Shown: positions 43,386 through 52,215 of the stretch, piece after piece
How positions within the stretch are numbered: position 1 is the stretch's first letter
Layout: every line of letters begins with the position of its first letter
Assembly (NCBI RefSeq): GCF_900129215.1
Contig: NZ_FQUQ01000002.1
Span: 496,001-560,000 of the forward strand
DNA: 64,000 nt
Source: Pedobacter caeni
GTDB taxonomy: Bacteria > Bacteroidota > Bacteroidia > Sphingobacteriales > Sphingobacteriaceae
Reading direction: 5' to 3'
Position numbers and translations under genes: made by a program
The notes under the pieces: model-generated
Seen by the model: only the letters and a program-made list of their open reading frames with translations
Database searches by the model: none
What the model was told of the DNA's origin: nothing

Positions 43386-44447
43386 ATGAAAAAGTATATC
43401 AATATATTCTGGATATTCCTGGTGATAGGAACGGCCAGTATCATTGCCTGTAAAAAAACACCTGTAGGGTATCTGAGTGAGAATTTACGCTATATGGCCG
43501 ATACTCTTGTCATCTTTCAGGGACAAACCCTGACGACTAACGGAGTCGTGCTCGATAACTCTACACCTCCCCTCAAAGTGAGGTTGTTAAATATCAGGAA
43601 CAAGGCTACCGGGCAGAGGGAAGAAGCCTTTTTTAAGCAGTTTAAAGTAGCCATCTGGAAATCTGCTTTTAATCCGCTAACGGATACTACGACGGCCATC
43701 ATCAAAGCTAAACGTGATACGGTACTGAAAACGCCTTTAACAGTTTTGGAAAGCAGTGGTCAGTTTGTAATTACCAATGCAACAGAAAATATTGCTCCCG
43801 GTTATTATCTGGTCGATCTGGAAGTAGAGAACGCGAATGGAACCAAAACCTATATGGGAATATGTACGATCAAACTGAATAAGTCCATAGATTACGAATA
43901 CACCACTGTACCTTATTTTATCGCTGTTAAGGCAGGAACAGAAACAGGAATCAGGTTTACATTTGATGACCAGTGGATCAACTCTGAGACCGGACAAGGA
44001 ACAACTGTGGATCTGAAAATCAGGCGTGTTGCTGATTTTCCAAATCAGGTTGTCCTGAAAATTCTTGATAAAAACGGAGCTGTTTTTCCAGGAAAAGCGT
44101 TGGAAAACAGACCTAACGGAAATGCTTTTTTCAATAACCTGAGGACATTTGCTTACAAAACCACGGTTACTGATACCGCAATATTGTATGATTATTTTGC
44201 TTCCACAAGGTTCCCTGATCCTTATTGGGATGACAAAACGAATGGTATCCTGTGTTATTACCGTATGTATGATAAATATATCGCATCAATAGATACTGCA
44301 GATACAAAAAGATGGTTCCCGCCAGTACAAACACCTTATGGTACTTATACAAAAGAAGCGGTAAGTGCGAATATTCGTTTCAGTACCAAGATCAATAAAC
44401 CAGGAAAATACATCTATGAGTTGAAATTGAAAGTCACCAAAAAATAA
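43386..44447 (+). CDS. Surface lipoprotein, DUF5007-like
   Basis: 353 residues. Signal peptide with lipobox ending IIAC. Beta-rich body with Ig-like strand patterns (GQTLTTNGVVLDNSTPPLKV, NIAPGYYLVDLEVENANGTK) and a C-terminal TKINKPGKYIYELKLKV. Position after a fasciclin protein in a susCD set fits the DUF5007/5008 proteins of such loci; the exact family is uncertain. Probably contributes to surface ligand binding. Confidence 0.65.
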   Translation: MKKYINIFWIFLVIGTASIIACKKTPVGYLSENLRYMADTLVIFQGQTLTTNGVVLDNSTPPLKVRLLNIRNKATGQREEAFFKQFKVAIWKSAFNPLTDTTTAIIKAKRDTVLKTPLTVLESSGQFVITNATENIAPGYYLVDLEVENANGTKTYMGICTIKLNKSIDYEYTTVPYFIAVKAGTETGIRFTFDDQWINSETGQGTTVDLKIRRVADFPNQVVLKILDKNGAVFPGKALENRPNGNAFFNNLRTFAYKTTVTDTAILYDYFASTRFPDPYWDDKTNGILCYYRMYDKYIASIDTADTKRWFPPVQTPYGTYTKEAVSANIRFSTKINKPGKYIYELKLKVTKK

Positions 44448-44497
44448 ACACATTCCGGAAGGATATGCTAAAAAAACAGGTTAGTTGAATATGAAAT

Positions 44498-44535
44498 GGC
44501 CGGATTTTCCCGTTCCGGAAGCCGGCCTTTCTTTT
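44498..44535 (+). terminator. Terminator of the susCD unit
   Basis: GGCCGG/CCGGCC stem with an 18-base loop (itself able to pair CCGG/CCGG), followed by TTTCTTTT. Confidence 0.7.
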
Positions 44536-44609
44536 AACCATCGTTAGAAGAACGGAAATGCTTTTTGAGATGAATTAACAAAATGTAAAACCCTATACTA
44601 AACAAAAAA

Positions 44610-45032
44610 ATGAAGATGTCAACTTTTTTTCGATTAAGCAGTGCTTTAGCAATTGTGATGATTGCCAGTAGTTTTACCGCCCCAAAAGAACTAAGTGCAG
44701 TTCCCAAGGCAAAAGTTAGTTTCCTGCCACCTGGTGTAGAAACACAGACCATCAGTATTCCGTTCACCAGCCAGACTGCAACGGCTACCCTCAATTATAA
44801 CATTCCGGGATCTCCGCCTTATAACGTAAAGGTTTCTATTAATGGAACGGGCCTGACGAATATCGCTTTGGATCTGGCAAATCATTCAGGAGGAACAATC
44901 ATTCTTGATACCTTTAAAAAGCATGTCATAGATGCGGTAAGTGGAGTGGAGTATGACATTGAAGTGAAAGTATCCGGTTATGGAACAAAATGGAGAATAG
45001 ATTCTTTTACCGTATTTAGTGTACTTGTATAA
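44610..45032 (+). CDS. Small exported protein, unknown
   Basis: 140 residues (ATG at 44610 or 44616). Signal peptide ending SSFTA, then a beta-rich domain with no cysteines (TISIPFTSQTATATLNYN, DIEVKVSGYGTKWRIDSF). Stands alone between two terminators. No family recognised. Confidence 0.65.
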   Translation: MKMSTFFRLSSALAIVMIASSFTAPKELSAVPKAKVSFLPPGVETQTISIPFTSQTATATLNYNIPGSPPYNVKVSINGTGLTNIALDLANHSGGTIILDTFKKHVIDAVSGVEYDIEVKVSGYGTKWRIDSFTVFSVLV

Positions 45033-45049
45033 TCCTTTAACGATTTAAA

Positions 45050-45095
45050 CGAAAAAGAGTCTGAGCATTTTATAAAATGCTCAGACTCTTTTTCG
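45050..45095. terminator. Long palindromic bidirectional terminator
   Basis: A 46-base perfect inverted repeat, CGAAAAAGAGTCTGAGCATTT... with its mirror, flanked by A- and T-runs on both strands. It can stop transcription from 45032 rightward and from the TlpA gene leftward. Confidence 0.9.
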
Positions 45096-45156
45096 TTGCT
45101 TTGGTATCCTTTAAGCGTATCAGGAGCTGGTTTTTTATCGTTTTTGGTCTTCAGCT

Positions 45157-46434
45157 TTATTTAGACAACAAATTTTTCAATTTATTTTGCAGGTTATCCT
45201 CATAGATATTTATTGCGACGATCTTCCCCTCGTGATCTACTAAAAAGTTTTGAGGAATTTCCACTACATTAAACCTACTGGTATTGTCACTATTGGCCAT
45301 ATTTTTTAAATCTGATACATTTGTCCAGGTCAATTTATCCTCTTTAATTGCATCTAACCACTTACTTTTATCAGTATCAATAGAAACTCCAATAACATTA
45401 AATCCCTTATCTTTAAATTCACTGTAAATTTTTAAAAGATCTGGATTAGTGGCTCTGCATGGGCCGCACCATGATGCCCAAAATTCTATCAATGTGTATT
45501 TAGATTGATTGGGCTGGTATATAAATTCCTGTCCGTTGGGCAGATGCCCTACGGGATTTGGCAGTTTTTGTTTTAACCCGGTTACTTTAAAAGCTTCCAA
45601 TCGTTTATACGATGCTTTGGTATAATCTGATTCAGCAGCCTCTCCACTTAGTTTGTTTAATATATCAGTATATTCCTGATAATGTTCTTGCAGATCCGTG
45701 GTTTGGGATATTAAGTAAGGCACGATTACAGAGGACAAATTCTTATAATAATTTTCACGGTATTCTACTAACATTTTTGGCAACAACTCTTTCGCCCATA
45801 CACTGGTCGCCTGGTTAGTCAGGGCGGTATAATTAACCATATCATCTTTTGCTAAAGCAAGGTCAGCCAAGTGGGATAAACTATCTCTTAATTTTTGGTG
45901 AGCAATATTATAGGCCTTGTGTTTGTTGTTGAAAAAATCATATAGCTGACCATTTACAGAAGCCGATTTGACTTTAGCAGAAATATTAGAAAAGGCATTT
46001 TTATTCGTAATGTCTTTTAGTAAATCTGTTGGTGATGACTTATTCGTAAGTAATATTTCGTACTCATTTGCCTTATCTGGTTCTATGTATAAATTTATAG
46101 TAGTGATGATGGAGCCGTTGATAAATCTTTTCCTGGATCCCCGAGTGAATGTTGTATCGGGATGTGGATTTGGCCAGCTAATATTTATGTGATAAAAACC
46201 AGTTTTTAACTGATTGGTTTTTATACTAAACCTGTTATTTTTAATATTTACAACTTGAACCGGATCACCTGAATCATCTTGTTTTGAAAATGAGACTGTT
46301 GCGTTGGCAACAGAAGGAAATTGTCCAAAAATAACGACTTCTTTGTGGTGTTGCTGACACGATAAACCCGAAATAGAAATTAAGATTATACAAAGTATTT
46401 TTAATGTGCTTATTGGTATCCGTTTGTAGTTCAT
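45157..46434 (-). CDS. TlpA-family thiol-disulfide oxidoreductase lipoprotein
   Basis: 425 residues. Lipobox SGLSC (Cys26). An N-terminal DUF4369-like beta domain (about 30-130), a helical linker, and a C-terminal thioredoxin domain with the active site WASWCGPCRATNPDLL and the cis-Pro region EIPQNFLVDHEGKIV. It acts in the periplasm, possibly in cytochrome c maturation or protein reduction. The gene is AT-rich compared with neighbours. It lies downstream of an acyl-CoA reductase gene, with a terminator between. Confidence 0.9.
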   Translation of the reverse strand: MNYKRIPISTLKILCIILISISGLSCQQHHKEVVIFGQFPSVANATVSFSKQDDSGDPVQVVNIKNNRFSIKTNQLKTGFYHINISWPNPHPDTTFTRGSRKRFINGSIITTINLYIEPDKANEYEILLTNKSSPTDLLKDITNKNAFSNISAKVKSASVNGQLYDFFNNKHKAYNIAHQKLRDSLSHLADLALAKDDMVNYTALTNQATSVWAKELLPKMLVEYRENYYKNLSSVIVPYLISQTTDLQEHYQEYTDILNKLSGEAAESDYTKASYKRLEAFKVTGLKQKLPNPVGHLPNGQEFIYQPNQSKYTLIEFWASWCGPCRATNPDLLKIYSEFKDKGFNVIGVSIDTDKSKWLDAIKEDKLTWTNVSDLKNMANSDNTSRFNVVEIPQNFLVDHEGKIVAINIYEDNLQNKLKNLLSK

Positions 46435-46540
46435 CTGCTATAATTGTAGTTTCTGTTTGAAGCTATAATATACTCATTTTTAGGATACCTTACTTCCTTG
46501 TTATTTCGGTAAATGTGTCTTTGTCCATTGTTATAAAATT

Positions 46541-46561
46541 CGGGACGATTTTTAAATCCCG
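46541..46561 (-). terminator. Hairpin overlapping the acyl-CoA reductase stop
   Basis: CGGGA/TCCCG stem around an AT-rich loop that contains the reductase stop codon; on the minus strand it is followed by AATTTTAT. Confidence 0.5.
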
Positions 46562-47571
46562 TTCAGGAAGCTGATCGTATTGATGTTGTCTGCATAATCC
46601 CATAACCTTGGATGCTGACTCTGGCCTGGTGCCAGTACCGCTGTGTTTATGTTCAAATCTGCATTTGAAACGACACATTGGATGTTCTCCACCTCCTGAT
46701 TTAACCTTTCCTGAACTTCTTCCAGGTTCCGGTAACGCTCATAATAGAGCACTGCCAATGGCGAAGCCATATTTACATCTTCTTTTAGCAGTAAAAATCC
46801 ATTATCGTAATGCGTAGCTGCATTGACCAGATAGATAGATTTGTTGTAGTCGTAATTGTTATTGTACTTGAAGTGATTTACGATAGGCTGGAAGGACTCC
46901 AACGGCTCGTAGAAATATTTGATGTCGTAATCCTCAGGAATGTACAGCTTGGATACATTTCTGCAGCCTAAACCAAAATAGTCAAAGATGTCATGGCCCA
47001 GCATGGCGATTTCTTCCCTGCTTTCTTTTCCCGTAAGCACGGCAACACTGTTTCTGTTTTTTCTGATGATATTGGGCACCTTGCTGAAATAAAATTCAAA
47101 ATACCGGGAGGTATTGTTGCTTCCGGTAGCAATTACTGCATCAAAATCTTTAAGACGTTCCACATAAACAATGCGATCGGCTAATAATGGTTCTATGGAG
47201 ATCAGTTGTTTCAGTAGGGCAGGAAGGAGCTTGTCGTCTGAGGAAGACAGCTTGATCAAGGCAATATTTCCTGTAGCCAATACCGAAATTACATCATGAA
47301 AGCCCACTAAAGGGATATTTCCGGCTAAGATTAATCCTACCTTTTTTGGCGTATCGCTCACCTTAATGTCTTTGAACCAGGTTTCGATATCAGCCTCATC
47401 GAGCATCTTATTCAGGGCATTTAATGCCTTTTCCACCTCTTCAACCGTGAACCAGGCATTGCTGTTTGGAGCTGATAAAATTAAATTTTTAAACTCAGGA
47501 TCGGGATGGGCAATAAATGAACTAAGTTTTTTGAATGCAATAATTAGTTTTTCAGCAGTAAGCATTGGCAT
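46552..47571 (-). CDS. Acyl-CoA reductase (LuxC family)
   Basis: 339 residues. Aldehyde-dehydrogenase-like fold: LILAGNIPLVGFHDVISVLATGN, VIATGSNNTSRYFEFYF, and catalytic Cys in FGLGCRNVSKLY. LuxC-family enzymes reduce acyl-CoA or acyl-ACP to aldehyde with NADPH. In Bacteroidota such single copies lie beside a ferredoxin; here a dicluster ferredoxin diverges from it across 75 bases. Product unknown. Confidence 0.85.
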   Translation of the reverse strand: MPMLTAEKLIIAFKKLSSFIAHPDPEFKNLILSAPNSNAWFTVEEVEKALNALNKMLDEADIETWFKDIKVSDTPKKVGLILAGNIPLVGFHDVISVLATGNIALIKLSSSDDKLLPALLKQLISIEPLLADRIVYVERLKDFDAVIATGSNNTSRYFEFYFSKVPNIIRKNRNSVAVLTGKESREEIAMLGHDIFDYFGLGCRNVSKLYIPEDYDIKYFYEPLESFQPIVNHFKYNNNYDYNKSIYLVNAATHYDNGFLLLKEDVNMASPLAVLYYERYRNLEEVQERLNQEVENIQCVVSNADLNINTAVLAPGQSQHPRLWDYADNINTISFLNGI

Positions 47572-47598
47572 ATTCCAAATATTTTAAAGTTTATGTGT

Positions 47599-47606
47599 TA
47601 TATTTG
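47599..47606 (+). promoter_or_regulatory. -7 box TATATTTG of the dicluster ferredoxin gene
   Basis: Perfect TAnnTTTG 40 bases before ATG 47647. It lies after the longer in-frame start at 47593, which is therefore excluded as the translation start. Confidence 0.65.
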
Positions 47607-47646
47607 CATTGCAAAGGTAAACTTAGCATTAGATATAGACGAAGAC

Positions 47647-47997
47647 ATGGCTATTAAAATAACAGACGAATGTATTAACTGTGGAGCATGTGAGCCTGAA
47701 TGCCCCAATAATGCGATTTATGACGCAGGCACGGCCTGGAGATTCTCCGATGGTACCAATTTAAATGGCATTATCGATTTCGGAGGTAAAGAAATTGATT
47801 CAGAATCTGCGATGGAAGCAGTATCTGATGAGGTTTATTATATTGTTTCCGATAAATGTACAGAATGTAAAGGCTTTCATGATGAGCCTCAATGCGCAGC
47901 GGTATGTCCGGTGGATTGTTGTGTTGATGATGAAGATATCCGCGAAACTGAAGACGAATTATTGGCTAAAAAGGCCTGGTTACATCAGGAAAATTAG
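47647..47997 (+). CDS. 4Fe-4S dicluster ferredoxin
   Basis: 116 residues from the ATG at 47647. Two cluster-binding patterns: CINCGACEPECPNNA (C-x2-C-x2-C-x3-C) and a second CTECKGFHDEPQCAAVCPVD with the long spacing of YfhL/Fdx-type ferredoxins. The acidic C-terminal end is typical. Electron carrier, divergent from the acyl-CoA reductase gene. A terminator follows at 48018. Confidence 0.9.
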   Translation: MAIKITDECINCGACEPECPNNAIYDAGTAWRFSDGTNLNGIIDFGGKEIDSESAMEAVSDEVYYIVSDKCTECKGFHDEPQCAAVCPVDCCVDDEDIRETEDELLAKKAWLHQEN

Positions 47998-48017
47998 TCT
48001 TTAAACTGAAGATAAAG

Positions 48018-48049
48018 AAAAGAGGATGTCCAAAAGATATCCTCTTTTT
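48018..48049 (+). terminator. Terminator after the dicluster ferredoxin
   Basis: AAAAGAGGAT/ATCCTCTTTT stem with an 11-base loop and terminal T-run. Confidence 0.85.
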
Positions 48050-48167
48050 ATTTGATCATTCTTTTTTTGGGATGCGTTTTGAGAAATTATATTTCCTATA
48101 AATGTATTGTGTTTGTGTTTATATTTCTATAGGTTTGTTTTGAAACCTATGATGTAAAAACACACCT

Positions 48168-48398
48168 ATGAAAAAGAAACTATTAATTTTAACTGTATTA
48201 GCGAGCCTGAGCGTGCTCCTTACCTTTTCTTGTAAAAAACAGAAAGAAGTATGTATGGAATGTACTGCAAACTGCTCAGGTGGCGAGACTAAAACCTCGA
48301 AACAATGTAGCACCGGTCTTGGAGATGGAACCAGTGATGTGGAAGCGAAGTTTCGTGCAGCTAATCCAGGATGTGATATCAAATGCACAAAAAAATAA
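48168..48398 (+). CDS. Small cysteine-rich lipoprotein
   Basis: 76 residues. Lipoprotein signal ending LTFSC (Cys22), then a mature part with seven more cysteines or near it: C-MEC, NC-SGG, QC-STG, GC-DIKC. The Cys density suggests disulfides or metal binding. It ends four bases from the convergent stress-protein gene. No family recognised. Confidence 0.7.
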   Translation: MKKKLLILTVLASLSVLLTFSCKKQKEVCMECTANCSGGETKTSKQCSTGLGDGTSDVEAKFRAANPGCDIKCTKK

Positions 48399-48402
48399 GT
48401 GA

Positions 48403-48858
48403 TTAATCTTTGTCCTCGTACTTGTTGGGTACAATAAGTACAGGACATGCTGATTTTCTGGCCACATGCTCTGCCACACTTCCCATCAGAAAATGATATA
48501 AGCCGGTGCGGCCATAAGTCCCGATCACAATCAGGTTGGATCCCCATTCATCGGATTGCTGGATGATGCCATGTGCAGCGCTGTCTATCACACTGAGGTA
48601 GGTCGTCTGGATGCCCAGGCTATATTTTGATTCTATTTCTTTCAGAAGCATATGGCTGTTCTCCTCGCTATTGTCGTAAGTCTCCAAAAAAACAGGTGCT
48701 AGGGTCAGATCCGGATTGATATTGGCTGGAATAGGTTCTATAATGTTGACCAGTGCCACTTCGGCACCAAAAGTCTTTGCGATCTCATAACCTGTTTTGG
48801 CCGCCTTTTCAGAACAGGTACTATTGTCGACAGCAATTAAAATCTTTTTTAGGTTCAT
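48403..48858 (-). CDS. Universal stress protein, single domain
   Basis: 151 residues. KKILIAVDNSTCSEKAAK at the start and the ATP-binding GTYGRTGLYHFLMGSVAEHVARKSACPVLIVP at the end are the UspA hallmarks (G-x2-G-x9-G-S/T). Cytoplasmic. Often induced by stress; regulation not visible here. Confidence 0.92.
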   Translation of the reverse strand: MNLKKILIAVDNSTCSEKAAKTGYEIAKTFGAEVALVNIIEPIPANINPDLTLAPVFLETYDNSEENSHMLLKEIESKYSLGIQTTYLSVIDSAAHGIIQQSDEWGSNLIVIGTYGRTGLYHFLMGSVAEHVARKSACPVLIVPNKYEDKD

Positions 48859-49023
48859 GATCTTACAAATTATGGTTTATATAAAAATACGAAATATAAA
48901 TAATAACCTGAATGCTCCTGAATTGTTTGTTAAGTCAGAGATAAAGGAATGATCAATGTTGGCTTTGTTGGGATAAATGCCGATATTTCTGAAGCAATTT
49001 ATATCCACACTATATCTCATTAT

Positions 49024-50469
49024 ATGAAAATGAAATTTCTGCCCATTGCAATTTTTGCCGGGTTACTATTTTTAAAATGCCCTGCTTATGCTCAGGATAA
49101 ATCTGCAAAACTCAAGGCGCTATTTGATACCTTGTACCTTGACCAGAATTTTAATGGCTGTGTTTTAGTTGCAGAGGAAGGGAAACCTGTTTTTATGAAA
49201 GCATATGGTTATGCTGACCAGGAGAAAAAAAGACTGCTGGATACGAAAAGTGTGTTTGAACTGGCCTCCATTTCCAAGCAATTTACCGCAATGGCGATTA
49301 TGCAGTTAAAAGAAAAAGGTTTGCTCAGTTATGAAGATGCGCTTCAAAAGTTTTTCCCAGGCCTGCCTTATAAAGGGGTAACGATTAGAAATTTGCTGAC
49401 ACATACTTCCGGAATACCTGAATTTTTAGGATTTGGTAGCAAGGACATCGATGTGAACAAAAATAATTTTAATCAGGACATTATTGACCGGTTTCAGTCT
49501 AAAATAGCTCCTGCTCAGTTTGCTCCTGGAACCTCAACAGCCTATTCAAATACGAATTATCTGTTGTTGGCTTCTATTGTGGAAAAGGTTTCGGGAATGA
49601 CTTTTTCCAACTACATGAAAAAAAATGTGTTTTTGCCTGCCGGAATGGACCATACCAAAGTGTATTCCAGACTTTCTACAGCCGAAAAAATTAGCAACTA
49701 TGCGTCCGATTATGTCTGGGATGCATCAGAAAACAGCTATGTTAAAACGGATGATCAACCCGCACACATGACCAATATCCTGGATGGTGTAAATGGACCA
49801 TATGGGATTAGTAGCAATGTGGAAGATTTGTTTAAATGGGACCAGGCCTTATACACGACGAAACTGGTCAGTGCGGTAACGCTAAAAGATGCTTTTCTTC
49901 CTACAAAATTGATAGGTTCTAAAGGTGTCGCTAGTTTGAGCCCTGAGATGCCGCTCGGGTTTGGCTGGGTGATCAGAACAGATTCTTTAGAAAGTAAGGA
50001 TATGTTTCATACCGGAGGATTTGGTGGGTATACCAGTTTAATTGTCCGGTACACTCTGGAGAAAAGAACAATTATCTTGTTGTGTAATTATAGCAATATG
50101 ACAGGGGTCTATGAATTGATGACCGCAGTGACTGCAGTGTTGGATGGCGAACAGCCATCGATTCCTAAAAAAACAGTCCGAATGAAAAGTATCAGGGTTG
50201 CTGCTGCTGAACTCAAAGGATTTGAAGGAACTTACTTTTTTGAAAACTATCCTGATTATAATATGCAGGTGAGAGCTGAAGGGAATCACTTATTTGCCAG
50301 ACTAACAAATCAAGGTGAATTTGCGATCTACCCGGAATCTAATGATACCTTTTTCTATACGGTTGTGGAAGCTAAAATAAAGTTCAGCGAGGATAAAATT
50401 AGCAAGCAAAAAAGGCTTACCCTTTTTCAGAATGGGAAAGAAATTCAAATGAGCCAAAAGAAGAAATAA
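49024..50469 (+). CDS. Exported serine hydrolase (class C beta-lactamase fold)
   Basis: 481 residues from ATG 49024, giving a signal peptide ending AYAQ; the earlier in-frame ATG at 48949 has no signal-like start. Active site S82-x-x-K85 in ASISKQF, the YSN motif in TAYSNTNYLLLAS, and HTGGFGGYTSLI near the KTG position. A C-terminal lipocalin-like domain (about 390-481) follows. Could be a penicillin-binding-like peptidase or esterase. First of a rightward set of exported proteins. Confidence 0.85.
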   Translation: MKMKFLPIAIFAGLLFLKCPAYAQDKSAKLKALFDTLYLDQNFNGCVLVAEEGKPVFMKAYGYADQEKKRLLDTKSVFELASISKQFTAMAIMQLKEKGLLSYEDALQKFFPGLPYKGVTIRNLLTHTSGIPEFLGFGSKDIDVNKNNFNQDIIDRFQSKIAPAQFAPGTSTAYSNTNYLLLASIVEKVSGMTFSNYMKKNVFLPAGMDHTKVYSRLSTAEKISNYASDYVWDASENSYVKTDDQPAHMTNILDGVNGPYGISSNVEDLFKWDQALYTTKLVSAVTLKDAFLPTKLIGSKGVASLSPEMPLGFGWVIRTDSLESKDMFHTGGFGGYTSLIVRYTLEKRTIILLCNYSNMTGVYELMTAVTAVLDGEQPSIPKKTVRMKSIRVAAAELKGFEGTYFFENYPDYNMQVRAEGNHLFARLTNQGEFAIYPESNDTFFYTVVEAKIKFSEDKISKQKRLTLFQNGKEIQMSQKKK

Positions 50470-50488
50470 CTGATTTTAACGAGCTGGG

Positions 50489-51064
50489 ATGACTAAAAAT
50501 AGTACTTTAATAGCTGCGCTGATTTTACTTTTGTTCAGTACATCCGGTTGTGGGAATAAAAAGAAAAACAAGCCTGCTGAAGCGCATATAGAAATGGATA
50601 AGGTCAGAAGCGAAGAAGTTAAAATTGCCGCAGGACAAGAGTTGAGGTCATGGCTTTCAGCAGGAATATCAGGCGTTCAGTTCCTTCAAACCAGCCAATG
50701 GAAGATTGGCGACCGGGTTTTTCTGAATAGCCATAATGACCGTGGATATTTACTGCTGCTGAACCAGGATAAAGATCCTCTGGCAGAGGTCGATTATGTT
50801 CAGGTATTGTATGCGGTGAAGGATGCAGGAAAATGGAATATTTATCTGGAATCCTTGCCTAATCTCATCATTCCGAGGAAAAAGGAAAATGGACGATTTG
50901 TGGCTAATAATCTTGTTCAGCTGGCTGCTGCGGGGGAGAAAGAAATGGATAAAACCTATAAAAATGGCAACGGAAAGGTCAATGATGAACTGGTAAACAG
51001 GGAATTTAATGATGATTTAAGGAAAAACCATGAACGGTTTTTATCAAAGAAAATTAAGAATTAA
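50489..51064 (+). CDS. Hypothetical lipoprotein
   Basis: 191 residues. Lipoprotein signal ending TSGC (Cys21), lysine-rich start of the mature protein (GNKKKNKPAEA), then a soluble domain without known motifs (ELRSWLSAGISGVQFLQTSQWKIGD). Begins 19 bases after the serine hydrolase. No family recognised. Confidence 0.65.
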   Translation: MTKNSTLIAALILLLFSTSGCGNKKKNKPAEAHIEMDKVRSEEVKIAAGQELRSWLSAGISGVQFLQTSQWKIGDRVFLNSHNDRGYLLLLNQDKDPLAEVDYVQVLYAVKDAGKWNIYLESLPNLIIPRKKENGRFVANNLVQLAAAGEKEMDKTYKNGNGKVNDELVNREFNDDLRKNHERFLSKKIKN

Positions 51065-51143
51065 CCGATATATCCATCAACAGAAGAGGGTGTATTAGAA
51101 ATATGGCCCAAACAGGTATTTAAGTATGTTGTAAACAGGAGAA

Positions 51144-52109
51144 ATGAAAAAATTAATATTGGGAAGTATGGTGTTGCTATCTGGTTTCGGTGCCTGCCAG
51201 GAAAAGAGCACTTCTGGTACTGCCCTGAAAAAACAAGATCAGGATCAGAAAATGCTGGATATTTATAAACAGGTAAAAACCTTTAATGATCAGCCCTGGT
51301 ATGAACTGGAATTTAGTCAGGATGCCTGCGGTTACGAGATTCTGATTAACGATATACCACTACAACGGTATCTGATGTTTGGCAGTGTGAACAAACAGCG
51401 CATTCCGGTGAATGATCATATTCTGGCTACCGGAAAACAAAACATAACCATACGCATGTTTCCACCCCAACTTTCTGATGGAAGCTGGTCTGCAAGTCTG
51501 GTTGATGCCTCTAAACTAGCCGTTAAAGTGATGTACCGGAAGTTTGACGGACCAATGGAAGACTTTACACCCGTTTTTGAATTTGTGGCCCCAAATAAAG
51601 CGGGAACAGCAGGTTACCTGCGTAGCGGACAACAATTCTATGAGTTTAAAGGAAGCTTTGAAGCAATAGTTCCGTACCAGCTGGAAGGTTGGGATAATTC
51701 CAAAGACCTGAGTAAGGAAAATCAGGAGGAATTATTGAAAGAAGCGGTATTGGCCTATAACAGGTTCAGAAAGGTGCTCATCAATAAAGAGGTAAACGTT
51801 TATGCGGATTTGATGTATGACAAGGAGCTTGATCTGGCCAAAGCGTTTTACTGGACTAAGCCCTCTGATTCGAAAGCACGATGGAGTGAAATGAAAGGAA
51901 CAGTACTGGAAAAAAGAGAGATCCTGCCTTTAGTAGATTTTAAACTGGTTTTGTACGCCGGAGGAAAGGTGCTGGCCTTACAGCCCGTCAAGGGGATGTA
52001 CCAGGATTACCTCTCCGCTATTCATGCCAGGACAGCTGATGATGATATTCAGATTTCCTTTCTGCTGCATAAAAAAAGAGGAAGTAATGAGCTGAGTCCA
52101 ATACGTTAA
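51144..52109 (+). CDS. Hypothetical lipoprotein
   Basis: 321 residues. Signal ending FGAC (Cys18). The mature protein contains a beta-rich domain with SQDACGYEILINDIPLQRYL and later YRKFDGPMEDFTPVFEF. No catalytic motif. Adjacent to the lipoprotein gene upstream and the NlpC/P60 gene downstream; the group may share an envelope role. Confidence 0.65.
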   Translation: MKKLILGSMVLLSGFGACQEKSTSGTALKKQDQDQKMLDIYKQVKTFNDQPWYELEFSQDACGYEILINDIPLQRYLMFGSVNKQRIPVNDHILATGKQNITIRMFPPQLSDGSWSASLVDASKLAVKVMYRKFDGPMEDFTPVFEFVAPNKAGTAGYLRSGQQFYEFKGSFEAIVPYQLEGWDNSKDLSKENQEELLKEAVLAYNRFRKVLINKEVNVYADLMYDKELDLAKAFYWTKPSDSKARWSEMKGTVLEKREILPLVDFKLVLYAGGKVLALQPVKGMYQDYLSAIHARTADDDIQISFLLHKKRGSNELSPIR

Positions 52110-52215
52110 GCACTAAGGATATAAGGCTTGTTCTTATCTGGAAAAAATCAGGGAACAGTAATTGTATTATTTACACAGTTATGCGTAATTTTATAGCACC
52201 ACACTAACGTTTTAT

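Noticed and set aside
46490-46678. Short minus-strand frame at the end of the acyl-CoA reductase gene, ending MDKDTFTEITRK
   Set aside because: Mostly an out-of-frame shadow of the reductase; the final 12 codons look protein-like but are too short to support a gene.
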